Source: Asticcacaulis sp. AC466 (GTDB lineage: Bacteria > Pseudomonadota > Alphaproteobacteria > Caulobacterales > Caulobacteraceae). Taken from it: a stretch of 64,000 nucleotides of DNA. The DNA lies in contig NZ_AWGE01000006.1 in NCBI RefSeq assembly GCF_000495815.1, forward strand, positions 62,001 through 126,000, read 5' to 3'. A program made the position numbers and the translations under genes. This document shows, in pieces, positions 52,501-59,351 of the stretch (positions within the stretch are counted from its first letter, which is position 1; each line of letters starts with the position of its first letter). A model generated the notes under the pieces. That model was not told where the DNA came from, searched no databases, and was given only the letters and a program-made list of their open reading frames with translations.

Positions 52501-52862
52501 ATGGCCGCATTGTCGGGATCCGTGCCGACCTTGAAGCGAGCCGTCACCAAAACATGGTCATCGTCGATGAAGCTGTAAACGTGATCTACGTCGTTCACAC
52601 TCTTCACGATGGTTTCAAGTGGCTTGGCGATCAGCTGCTCGGCATCTACCGCTTTCATGCCAGGGGCAGCGACGGAGATGTCGATCATCGGCACGCTGAT
52701 TTGTGGTTCTTCTTCCCGCGGAATCGATATGACGGCCAAAAGGCCGACGAGAATGGCAACGATGAGAAACAGTGGCGTCAAGGGCGACGTCAATGTCGCC
52801 TTGGTCAGGCGACCGGATAAACCGAGGCTTTTGTTTTCGGGGGGAATGTCAGAACGGCTCAT
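49578..52862 (-). CDS. RND-type efflux pump, inner-membrane permease
   Basis: A 1094-residue RND transporter of the HAE/AcrB-like superfamily with twelve membrane helices and two large periplasmic loops. The proton-relay pair lies in FSIGILVDDAIVMIENISRH. The N-terminal helix is followed by EEPQISVPMIDI, the porter-domain entry typical of this group. Substrate is unknown; the flanking rhodanese, persulfide-type regulator and SQR suggest a link to reactive sulfur. It overlaps the adaptor gene upstream and arsR downstream by 4 bases each, so all are translated from one message. No outer-membrane channel gene is in the cluster. Confidence 0.92.
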   Translation of the reverse strand: MSRSDIPPENKSLGLSGRLTKATLTSPLTPLFLIVAILVGLLAVISIPREEEPQISVPMIDISVAAPGMKAVDAEQLIAKPLETIVKSVNDVDHVYSFIDDDHVLVTARFKVGTDPDNAAIRIHEKLSANMDRLPVGIAAPLVQTRGINDVPAMIITLSPKPGSGDALNDTALYNMATKLRTELSKVDNVGLTFIVGGRPEEIRIEPNAANMAARGVALDTLINTIKGANTRFPGGMIRQQGQAVSVGAGQTIQTATDVGLITVPSVTGQNVLVRDVATVIQAPREEQSHVFRYTHIKEGVWRQTPAVSLAIAKRKGANAVVLSHAVLERVDSLKGSLIPSNVQVSVTRDYGESANEKANELLFHLGLATVSIVILIGFAIGWREAGVTAVVIPTTILLTMFASNLMGYTINRVSLFALIFSIGILVDDAIVMIENISRHWGMPDVGTKDGRNHFTATVDAVAEVGNPTVIATLTVVAALLPMLFVSGLMGPYMAPIPVNASAAMIFSFFVAVILAPWLMIRFARKTLKTGEQGAHSHDREGVIGVIYRRVAASIIKDKKSAGRFLAGVGVATLVSCAMFATKTVTVKLLPFDNKSELQVIADLPKGTSLEATQRILNQAAQITTQMKEVEAIDAYAGTATPFNFNGLVRHYYFRTNPEQGDLNVLLAPKDKRSRASHAIAIDLRNRLKAIPLPANGVLKVVEAPPGPPVMATLLAEVYGPDAATRRTVAEKVKAIYKSIPYIVDVDDSYGVPAPKLSIVANRQRLEALNVSDGQVYASVNALMNGQVLGYSDRGDGRDPLEIALRIPQTERTFGQALQAMPVATSTGVSGPRLVSLGEVTTATQTTASTHIFRRDGRDVDMIMGEMAGQYEAPIYGLLAVDKAIKSADWGKLPTPAIRLNGQPTDESKATVLWDGEWEITWVTFRDMGAAFGVALLGIYVLVVGQFKSFKLPLVILTPVPLTLIGIVIGHILFRAPFTATSMIGFIALAGIIVRNSILLVDFIRHADKYDAEGNKRPLQDILLDAGATRFKPILLTALAAMIGASVILTDPIFQGLAISLLFGLLSSTLLTVLVIPAIYVVMRGGQGSKGKVS

Positions 52863-53884
52863 TGCGAGGCTCCGTATACCGCAACAGAGTCGCCAGCCGA
52901 GAGACCGCCAAGAATTTCGACCTGATCCGGATCGCCCGTTGGCGCCGTCTGCACGGTTGTTTCCAGAATGTTTCCGTTCTTTTGCAGGACCTGTACATAG
53001 TCCAGCCCATAGCGGGTCACGACGAAGCGCCGGGGCACGACAATGGCCTTGCGCTGGCCAACACCCACATAGGCGACGACCTTCTGACCTATGACAACGG
53101 ACCCAAGTCCGTCGGCGGTAACGTCGGCGACCACCTGTCCAGCCGTGACGGACGGATAGATTTCGGTGATGGTGCCGGTCGCCCTGACCCCGTTGGCATC
53201 AAGAGACAGGGCTTGGCCGACACTAAGCGCGCTTGCCTGGCCCTCAGGCAGTTCTATCCGAACGACACGGTTTCCGGCAGTGATCGTCGCCACGGACTGG
53301 CCGGCCATCACAACCGATCCCACCGGCACAGTCGCATGAATCACACGACCTGACGCAGGAGCGATGATAGCCCCTTGTCTGGCGCCTTCGCCGCTGGCCG
53401 AGGCCTGGGCGCGTGCTGCCCGGACATTGGCATCGGCGGCGGCGGCGGCGGCTTTGTCCTGGTCCAACCTGGCCTGGGCATATATGCCCTTGTCGAAAAG
53501 GGTTTGGGTGCGGCCAAGCGCCGCACGCGCGAGATTGGCCTGCGCTTCGGCGGCAGCGGCGGCCTGATCATAGGCGCTCGTTTGCAGGTTGAGCCTTTGA
53601 TCCTGGACAAAGCCGATAACCTGACCTTGTGCGACCATATCGCCTTCGTGGACCTTAAGGGAGGTGAGGATGCCTGAGACGCGGGCCGTGGCTTCGCCCA
53701 TCTGACGCGTGGTCAGGGTCGCTGCCACCGGCTTCACATCATTTATTGTGCGGGATTCGATCTGAAAAGTTTCCCCCTTGAAGGTGGCGAGCTTAGCAAC
53801 CTCCTCCTTGTGGCCACAGGCAGAAAGGCCCGCGCTCGACAGGGCGAAGACGAGAACGAGAAGGGAGGCTTTGGACCGTACCAT
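52859..53884 (-). CDS. RND efflux periplasmic adaptor (membrane fusion protein), lipoprotein
   Basis: A 341-residue adaptor that links the RND pump to an outer-membrane channel. It has a lipoprotein signal with SSAGLSAC (Cys about residue 23), a lipoyl/barrel-sandwich region, a helical hairpin rich in Ala (QAAAAAEAQANLARAALG) and beta-barrel and membrane-proximal domains. AGGAA lies about 8 bases upstream. Its stop overlaps the pump start (ATGA). Confidence 0.9.
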   Translation of the reverse strand: MVRSKASLLVLVFALSSAGLSACGHKEEVAKLATFKGETFQIESRTINDVKPVAATLTTRQMGEATARVSGILTSLKVHEGDMVAQGQVIGFVQDQRLNLQTSAYDQAAAAAEAQANLARAALGRTQTLFDKGIYAQARLDQDKAAAAAADANVRAARAQASASGEGARQGAIIAPASGRVIHATVPVGSVVMAGQSVATITAGNRVVRIELPEGQASALSVGQALSLDANGVRATGTITEIYPSVTAGQVVADVTADGLGSVVIGQKVVAYVGVGQRKAIVVPRRFVVTRYGLDYVQVLQKNGNILETTVQTAPTGDPDQVEILGGLSAGDSVAVYGASQ

Positions 53885-53926
53885 GCGGGTTTCCTGAACG
53901 TTTTGACGGTTTCTTGTCGTCTTGAT

Positions 53927-54253
53927 CTATCGGATTGTTGGCAGGCCTTGGGCCTTCCAGGCGCCGATACCGCCTGCAAGGTGATGATCGACCTTCAGGC
54001 CGCGCTTGCGGCAGACGCCCACGGCCTTGGCTGATCTGACACCGCCTTGGCACTGCATGACAAGGGTCTTGCCTTCTGAGCCCGGCAGTTTTGCCGTTTC
54101 AAGCTTCGATAGAGGCACATTGACCGCACCCTTTATGCGCTCGGCATTGTGTTCTTCCACTTCGCGTACATCGACGAGCACGATCTTGCCTTCGTCGAGG
54201 CCGGTCTTCACCTCCGCCGGGGTGAGGTTTTTGACGGTGAACATGCTGAACAT
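53927..54253 (-). CDS. Single-domain rhodanese sulfurtransferase
   Basis: A 108-residue rhodanese with the active-site loop CQGGVRS, nucleophile C68, and the entry VLVDVREVEEHNAERIKGAVN. Rhodaneses carry sulfane sulfur as a cysteine persulfide, for example from glutathione persulfide made by SQR. AAGG lies about 10 bases upstream. It is the first gene of the minus-strand unit, 42 bases before the adaptor, and diverges from sqr across 134 bases. Confidence 0.92.
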   Translation of the reverse strand: MFSMFTVKNLTPAEVKTGLDEGKIVLVDVREVEEHNAERIKGAVNVPLSKLETAKLPGSEGKTLVMQCQGGVRSAKAVGVCRKRGLKVDHHLAGGIGAWKAQGLPTIR

Positions 54254-54290
54254 GGTGTGGACCTTTCGGGGAGAAAAAGATTATTTGCAA

Positions 54291-54306
54291 ATTCGATAAA
54301 GCGAAT
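54291..54306. promoter_or_regulatory. Inverted repeat in the rhodanese/sqr divergent promoter
   Basis: ATTCG-N6-CGAAT lies between a TTGCAA and a TATAAG that could serve as -35 and -10 for sqr. It is a reasonable operator for the ArsR protein encoded in the same module. No published site was matched. Confidence 0.45.
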
Positions 54307-54387
54307 ATAAGGTAACGCAAATACAAGGTCAAGACTCATTCTTCCGACGCTTAAGGGAGGACGGGCATAAACACGGAGGAAGCCTAA

Positions 54388-55692
54388 ATGGCCCAGAACC
54401 CTAGTAATAAACTAAAACCCCGTATCGTTGTCCTAGGCGCAGGCCTCGGCGGCACGATCGCTGCTTTCGAGATCAAGGAAGCCGTGGGCGATAAAGCCGA
54501 GGTCGTTGTCGTGAATAAGGGCGACATCTATCACTTCGTGCCGTCGAACCCTTGGGTCGCGGTCAGTTGGCGCACGCGCGAGGCCATTGAGGTCAAGCTT
54601 ACGCCTGTCTTCAATAAGAAAGGCATCGTCTTCCATACGATGGGCGCTAAGACGATTGAGCCGGCTAAGAACCAGCTCATCCTGAACGACAATATGGAAT
54701 TGGTCTATGATTACCTGGTGATTGCCACCGGCCCAGAGCTCGCCTTCGACGAGATCGAGGGCCTGGGACCGGCTGGCTTCACCTCATCGGTCTGCCACGT
54801 CGACCATGCTGTTGCGGCGTCACAGGCCTTCGATGACCTCGCCGCCAATCCACGCCCGGTCGTAATCGGCGCGGTTCAAGGTGCGTCCTGCTTCGGGCCT
54901 GCATACGAATTCGCCATGATTGTCGATACCGAACTGCGCAAACGCAAGGTTCGCGACCGCGTACCGATGACATTCGTCACGTCCGAGCCTTATGTCGGAC
55001 ACCTGGGGCTCGACGGGGTAGGGGACACCAAGGGACTGCTCGAATCCGAGATGCGCAACCGACATATCAAATGGATCACCAATGCCAAGGTTTCCAAGGT
55101 TGAGGCAGGTAAGATGTTTGTTGAGGAATTGACCGAAGAGGGTGCCCACAAGACGGATCACGAATTGCCTTTCGGTTTCTCCATGATGCTCCCGGCCTTC
55201 CGCGGCGTCGAGGCCGTCCAGGGGATACCGGGGCTTACCAATCCGCGCGGCTTTATCCTGATCGACAAGCACCAGCGGAACCCGACTTTCCCGAACATAT
55301 TTGGTTTAGGTGTCTGCGTGGCGATCCCGCCCATGGGCAAGACGGCTGTGCCCGTTGGCGTGCCCAAGACCGGCTTCATGATTGAATCGATGTGCACGGC
55401 GATTGCCCACAACATCAAGGACATCCTGGCTGGTAAGCCGCCTGTTCACGAGGCGACCTGGAACGCGATTTGTCTTGCCGACTTCGGTGATGGCGGCGTC
55501 GCCTTCTTTGCCCAGCCGCAAATACCGCCGCGTAACATCAACTGGTCGGCGTCGGGCAAGTGGGTTCACATGGCGAAGGCCGCCTTTGAAAGCTACTTCA
55601 TCGGCAAGGTCAAGGCCGGCAAGAGCGAGATGTTTTTCGAGAAAATGGCGCTCGATATGATGGGCGCGCACAAGCTGAAAGAGGAGAAATAG
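54388..55692 (+). CDS. sqr: Sulfide:quinone oxidoreductase (SQR-type flavoprotein)
   Basis: Oxidises sulfide to sulfane sulfur and passes electrons to quinone at the membrane. The 434-residue protein begins with an FAD motif VVLGAGLGGTIAA and has GDIYHFVPSNPWVAVSW, as in SQR. Three Cys match the spacing of the redox cysteines of the Acidithiobacillus enzyme: C136, C168 (32 apart) and C362 in NAICLADFG. A C-terminal amphipathic segment could bind the membrane. GGAGG lies 9 bases upstream. It is followed 2 bases later by a DUF2892 gene. Flavocytochrome c-type or NADH dehydrogenase II-like alternatives are less likely. Confidence 0.8.
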   Translation: MAQNPSNKLKPRIVVLGAGLGGTIAAFEIKEAVGDKAEVVVVNKGDIYHFVPSNPWVAVSWRTREAIEVKLTPVFNKKGIVFHTMGAKTIEPAKNQLILNDNMELVYDYLVIATGPELAFDEIEGLGPAGFTSSVCHVDHAVAASQAFDDLAANPRPVVIGAVQGASCFGPAYEFAMIVDTELRKRKVRDRVPMTFVTSEPYVGHLGLDGVGDTKGLLESEMRNRHIKWITNAKVSKVEAGKMFVEELTEEGAHKTDHELPFGFSMMLPAFRGVEAVQGIPGLTNPRGFILIDKHQRNPTFPNIFGLGVCVAIPPMGKTAVPVGVPKTGFMIESMCTAIAHNIKDILAGKPPVHEATWNAICLADFGDGGVAFFAQPQIPPRNINWSASGKWVHMAKAAFESYFIGKVKAGKSEMFFEKMALDMMGAHKLKEEK

Positions 55693-55694
55693 CC

Positions 55695-55895
55695 ATGACC
55701 GTAGAACGTGCCGTCTTTGCTTTTGCCGGATTTATGGTCCTGCTGAGTGTTGTCCTTACGCACTATGTCAGCCCTTACTTCATCTGGTTGACTGTCTTCG
55801 TAGGGGCGAACCTGTTCCAGTTCGCCTTTACGAAATTTTGCCCGGCGGCTCTGATATTCAGGGCTATGGGGCTGAAATATGCCGGACAGAAGTAA
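55695..55895 (+). CDS. DUF2892 / YgaP-type membrane protein
   Basis: A 66-residue protein with two membrane helices (residues 4-24 and 31-52) and the family ending FAFTKFCPAALIFRAMGLK. In E. coli YgaP this domain is fused to a rhodanese; here it is separate, next to sqr, and a rhodanese is encoded on the other side of the promoter. GAGGAG lies within the end of sqr, so translation is coupled. Confidence 0.85.
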   Translation: MTVERAVFAFAGFMVLLSVVLTHYVSPYFIWLTVFVGANLFQFAFTKFCPAALIFRAMGLKYAGQK

Positions 55896-56040
55896 CGCTT
55901 GTGGTCTCAGGCTAAGCGAATGCGTGCGGATTTACGGGTGCCTCCCGGGTTAGTTTCAGCCTCGGATTGGTTGGCGGCAGCGTTTTTATCTTGATGCCGC
56001 CGTTTCGCCAGAACACTCTTTCAGTCTGCATATGACGAGA

Positions 56041-56079
56041 CTAGGCCAGACTCCGGTCACTATGTGGTGTCCGGCCTAG
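56041..56079. repeat. Imperfect inverted repeat after the sqr unit
   Basis: CTAGGCC near 56041 and GGCCTAG at 56072-56078 enclose a partly paired interior with CACTATGTG at the centre. There is no T run. It lies in the 214-base gap between the sqr unit and the receptor remnant, which otherwise shows nothing recognisable. Confidence 0.35.
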
Positions 56080-56109
56080 CCGGGGCTTCTTCACCTCGTC
56101 ATGCAACCT

Positions 56110-56466
56110 TTACCGTGCGAGGAACCTGTCCATTTCGTGATGGAGGCGCTTCGCCTGGGTGGCAAGCTCAGAAGATGAGCTTTGCACCTGAGTTGCGGCT
56201 TGTCCTGTCTGCTCGGCGGCATCAGCCACACCCGTAATGTTCGATGTCACTTCGGTTGTGCCAATCGAGGCTTGGTTAACGGCCTGCACGATCTCTTGTA
56301 TGGCGACCGACTGTTGTTCCACAGCCGAGGCAATGACCGTGGAGGTGCGGTTTATGTTTTGGATGGTGCCTGTGATGCGTTGCATCGCGGCGGCGGCCTT
56401 GTCGGTCGCTTCCTGAATCTGGGCGATCTTGGCCGATATTTCGGTCGCGCTTTGGCGGTCTGTCAT
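56110..56466 (-). pseudogene. C-terminal remnant of a methyl-accepting chemotaxis protein
   Basis: The frame encodes 118 residues that match only the end of a chemotaxis-receptor signalling domain: ATEISAKIAQIQEATDKAAA, ASAVEQQSVAIQEIVQAVNQ, and a terminal helix to MDRFLAR. The sensor domain, membrane helices, HAMP domain and signalling tip are missing. Upstream sequence to 56718 is unrelated and shows no gene, so the 5' end has been lost by a deletion or rearrangement. No promoter or ribosome-binding site is evident. Confidence 0.8.
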
Positions 56467-56718
56467 TGGCCTTTTGAATACGTAATCGGGTTCCAACGGT
56501 GCCCCCCGCACGCAATGGCGTGTCGCCTATCGGAAGTGCCTTCTGTGACGTCAGCTGGTCCGAATTGGAAATGCCGGCGAAGCCAGATTGACCGGCAAAT
56601 ACTCTAATCATTGCGGCAAAAAAACAGAGCGGAAAGACGCATCTGAGGAAACGCCCTTCCGCCCTTATCATCGCTGCCATCCGGCGGGAAAGCAGCGACA
56701 ATTCATAAATTCTCGCAA

Positions 56719-56922
56719 TCAGGCGTCGTGACGCTTGTTCCACTCGTCAACCTGCCGATCCGCTTCATCCTTGGCGATGCCGTAGCGTTCCTGGATCTTT
56801 CCAGCCAACAGCTTACGGTCGCCTTCGATGACGTCGAGATCGTCATTGGTGAGTTTTCCCCATGCCTTCTGAACGTGACCCTTAACCTGTTCCCAACTGC
56901 CTTGCATACGATCGTTGTTCAT
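56719..56922 (-). CDS. CsbD family stress protein
   Basis: A 67-residue CsbD-like protein with WEQVKGHVQKAWGKLTNDDL, EGDRKLLAGKIQERYGIAK and a basic end. Family members are induced in general stress in many bacteria, with no known activity. AGGAG lies about 9 bases upstream. It stands alone between the receptor remnant and a secreted-protein gene. Confidence 0.9.
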   Translation of the reverse strand: MNNDRMQGSWEQVKGHVQKAWGKLTNDDLDVIEGDRKLLAGKIQERYGIAKDEADRQVDEWNKRHDA

Positions 56923-57035
56923 AATTATCTCCTGAATTCAATATGTTAATCTGGGAGATATCTTAGCGGCCCGCGGGCTAAGTTTTCGACGCTTGAGCGT
57001 CCGGGTTTCATAAGAAAGGCATAAGGCCTTTGCGA

Positions 57036-57830
57036 TCAGAATAGCACACTGGGCAGCTTTTGCGGCACACAGTAGCCTTTTTCTCCGAGATGGCTATCGC
57101 CTCCCAGGCGGCTGTTCTCGATATCTTCGGCGTAGAAGGCGCCATTTGAGCGATCAAGCGTGATACGCAGCGCGCTACCCCTGCGAGTGACGCGGTTGAC
57201 CAGGTAATAGGCCGTGCCGCTAACCGTCGCCGAACAGCCAACATCAAGACATACCGATTGGCGTATCAATGACTGGTGCGCCGGATCAACAAAGAGGAAC
57301 TTGAAATCGGCATTTTCGTCCGGAAAGACCGGGGACGGAAACAGGTCGATATAGAAGGTGCCCTGGGAAATGAAACGCGATCCACGTGTGACCTGGGTTT
57401 CGCACTTCAGGCTGACCTGACCGGTGGAAAAGGCGGGGGGGCGCACGACCTCCGGAGCGGGCATGGCGGCAGGCGGCGCAGTCAAAGGTTGACTTGTTAC
57501 AGGCTGACTGATCGCAGGCGCGGAGGGAAGGGTGGACGGCAGCGCAGACGTCGCGGGGAACTGTGATTTTTCCGGGGACGAAGGGGTGAGCGCGGCGGCC
57601 ATCTCCGGGCTGAGGGCAGGTGTCGAACCGGCACCTGTGCTGTAGGCTTTGTAAGGAATGGGTGTCGACGGTGTCACCGGCGCCGCAGCGGGCTTGGCCT
57701 TAGGCTTGACCCGCTTCTTGACGGGCTTGCGTACGACATCCTCTTCGAGCGAGCCTTCGGCATGGGCAATCGGAGCCAGAATAAGAGGCCCGGCCAGTAG
57801 CGCAACGCATAAAGCGATCAGCGGCTTCAT
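57036..57830 (-). CDS. Secreted protein of unknown function, translationally coupled to HPr
   Basis: A 264-residue protein with a signal peptide (cleavage after IAHA, about residue 24), a basic Lys/Pro-rich stretch, a long Pro/Ala/Ser/Thr linker to about residue 135, then a C-terminal domain with four Cys (SLKCETQ, SVCLDVGCSAT, KGYCVPQ). I do not recognise the domain. Its ATG overlaps the ptsH stop by 4 bases (ATGA). There is no clear independent ribosome-binding site. A periplasmic protein coupled to a cytoplasmic PTS carrier is unexpected. Confidence 0.7.
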   Translation of the reverse strand: MKPLIALCVALLAGPLILAPIAHAEGSLEEDVVRKPVKKRVKPKAKPAAAPVTPSTPIPYKAYSTGAGSTPALSPEMAAALTPSSPEKSQFPATSALPSTLPSAPAISQPVTSQPLTAPPAAMPAPEVVRPPAFSTGQVSLKCETQVTRGSRFISQGTFYIDLFPSPVFPDENADFKFLFVDPAHQSLIRQSVCLDVGCSATVSGTAYYLVNRVTRRGSALRITLDRSNGAFYAEDIENSRLGGDSHLGEKGYCVPQKLPSVLF

Positions 57831-58114
57831 GCGTCTTCGTCAAAACGGTTGGCGACCAATTCGACCAAGGCGTTGACGGCGTCCTCTGCCTGGGCGCCTT
57901 CGGCTTCGATACCGATCATCGTACCCTTTCCTGCGCCGAGCATGAGCAGGCCCATGATCGACTGCGCATCGACGCGATTATCGTCTTTGATGACATATAT
58001 CTGTGCGTCAAATGAAGAGGCCAACTTCACGAACTTGGCCGAGGCCCGCGCATGCAGGCCCTTGTTATTGCAAATCTCGACGTCGGCACGCACGCTTTGT
58101 TCAGTCTCGCTCAT
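57827..58114 (-). CDS. ptsH: Phosphocarrier protein HPr
   Basis: Small phosphocarrier of the PTS. The 95-residue protein has the phosphorylated H21 in GLHARAS and a regulatory Ser at 52 in AQSIMGLLML, the site that HPr kinase would phosphorylate. With a mannose-type EIIA and hprK on the same strand and no sugar permease nearby, this is a regulatory PTS like those of other alphaproteobacteria. It lies downstream of EIIA across a 182-base gap that contains three copies of a palindromic repeat. Confidence 0.94.
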   Translation of the reverse strand: MSETEQSVRADVEICNNKGLHARASAKFVKLASSFDAQIYVIKDDNRVDAQSIMGLLMLGAGKGTMIGIEAEGAQAEDAVNALVELVANRFDEDA

Positions 58115-58180
58115 TCACCGCCTCCCTGCCGGGGCGCGATGAGAATGAAAGCGTTCGCGGTTTTAGTCCAGTATTTAGTT

Positions 58181-58280
58181 AGCCCTCAAGCAGCGAAGCG
58201 GTGGGGCATCACAAAGCCCTCAATCAGCGAAGCGGTAGGGCATATTCAAAGCCCTCAATCAGCGAAGCGGTAGGGCGGGC
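58181..58280. repeat. Three direct copies of a palindromic 34-35 bp repeat between EIIA and ptsH
   Basis: Units start at 58181, 58215 and 58250 with the shared core AGCCCTCAATCAGCGAAGCG and end in GGTAGGGC. Within each unit GCCCT and AGGGC can pair, with GCGAAGC able to form a small inner hairpin. The first copy differs by three bases; the last is truncated. They resemble REP-type elements and would fold in the EIIA-ptsH transcript. Confidence 0.85.
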
Positions 58281-58296
58281 GCTGCGGGTAAGTGGA

Positions 58297-58701
58297 TCAA
58301 TTGTCGCCCGACAGGACGTAGGACGCGACCGTGACGTATTTGCGGCCGGCCTCCTGGGCGTGGCAGACGCAGGCGCCGAGGTCCTCGTTCTTGCGCAGGG
58401 ACGCCAGCTTTATGAGCATGGGCAGGTTCAAACCGGCAATCACTTCTGCTTTGGTTTGCTCCATGACCGAAATGGCCAGATTGGACGGCGTGCCGCCGAA
58501 CATGTCGGTAAGCAGAATGACGCCATCGCCCGAATCGTTCTTGAAAGTGGCGTCGAGGATATCCTTACGGCGTTGAGCCACGTCATCGTCAGGGCCGATG
58601 CAAATAGCGGCGACCTGATTTTGCGGCCCCACCACATGTTCCATCGCGGATACGAACTCGTCAGCCAACTTGCCGTGAGTAACGATGACCAGTCCGATCA
58701 T
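58297..58701 (-). CDS. PTS EIIA component, mannose family
   Basis: A 134-residue EIIA-Man-type domain with the phosphorylated H9 in GLVIVTHG and the core LLTDMFGGTPSNLA. In alphaproteobacteria such stand-alone EIIA proteins, often called PtsM or ManX, work with HPr and HPr kinase in regulation rather than sugar import. It lies 216 bases after hprK and upstream of ptsH. Confidence 0.92.
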   Translation of the reverse strand: MIGLVIVTHGKLADEFVSAMEHVVGPQNQVAAICIGPDDDVAQRRKDILDATFKNDSGDGVILLTDMFGGTPSNLAISVMEQTKAEVIAGLNLPMLIKLASLRKNEDLGACVCHAQEAGRKYVTVASYVLSGDN

Positions 58702-58917
58702 ATAAGCATAATCCTTGCACCTTTTGTGCTAAACGCGCCGGTTATTCGCCGGAGAGCGAGTAGCCCAGCATCATAATCCCGATTTCATCGCACTGCAAAA
58801 TGAGATTTACCGCCAACCTGCAAATTTTGCGCCGCCATAGAGGGGGTGTGTCAAATATGACAGGGCCGATACGGCAGGTAATAGATGGCCGCGATGACCT
58901 CGAATATGTAAGTCTTT

Positions 58918-59343
58918 TTAAGGGACTTTCAAGCGCAGCAGGAGTTTATTGAGGCTGGAGGCCTCGCGCGGGTTGAGGCGTATGGTCGGGATATTGTGTC
59001 CCAATATGGTAGTGACATCGTGTGCGGGTAAACGCTCAATCGGGTCAGATTGGACCAGGACAGCCAGACCGATGCGTGTTACCGGCCGGGTCCTGGCGGT
59101 CATAATGCCCAGCCCGCGCACTTCCATGCGCCCGGCGATGGTTTGAGGCGCCGTCGCATACAATGCGCCACCAGAGGCCCACAGGTAGCTGTAATCGTCG
59201 CTGACCAGGGCACAGCCGGCATCTATGGCACGCAATGCCAGGTCGCTTTTCCCGCTGCCGGACGGGCCAAGGATAAGCACACCGCGCCACTCGGACCCGA
59301 CAAGCAGGCTGACGGTGGTGGCGTGGATGACAAGTTTGCTCAT
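58918..59343 (-). CDS. hprK: HPr kinase/phosphorylase (short alphaproteobacterial form)
   Basis: Phosphorylates and dephosphorylates HPr on the regulatory serine. The 141-residue protein lacks the N-terminal domain of the Firmicutes enzyme, as is usual in alphaproteobacteria, and retains the P-loop GPSGSGKS (residues 26-33), SDDYSYL and the C-terminal region NPREASSLNKLLLRL. The ATG at 59343 is chosen as the first Met of the conserved domain. It starts 8 bases after chvG. Confidence 0.9.
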   Translation of the reverse strand: MSKLVIHATTVSLLVGSEWRGVLILGPSGSGKSDLALRAIDAGCALVSDDYSYLWASGGALYATAPQTIAGRMEVRGLGIMTARTRPVTRIGLAVLVQSDPIERLPAHDVTTILGHNIPTIRLNPREASSLNKLLLRLKVP

Positions 59344-59351
59344 TGCGTCAG

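Noticed and set aside
58181-58280. Repeat cluster as a possible CRISPR array
   Set aside because: Units abut or are separated by a few bases with no unique spacers, and no cas genes are present.
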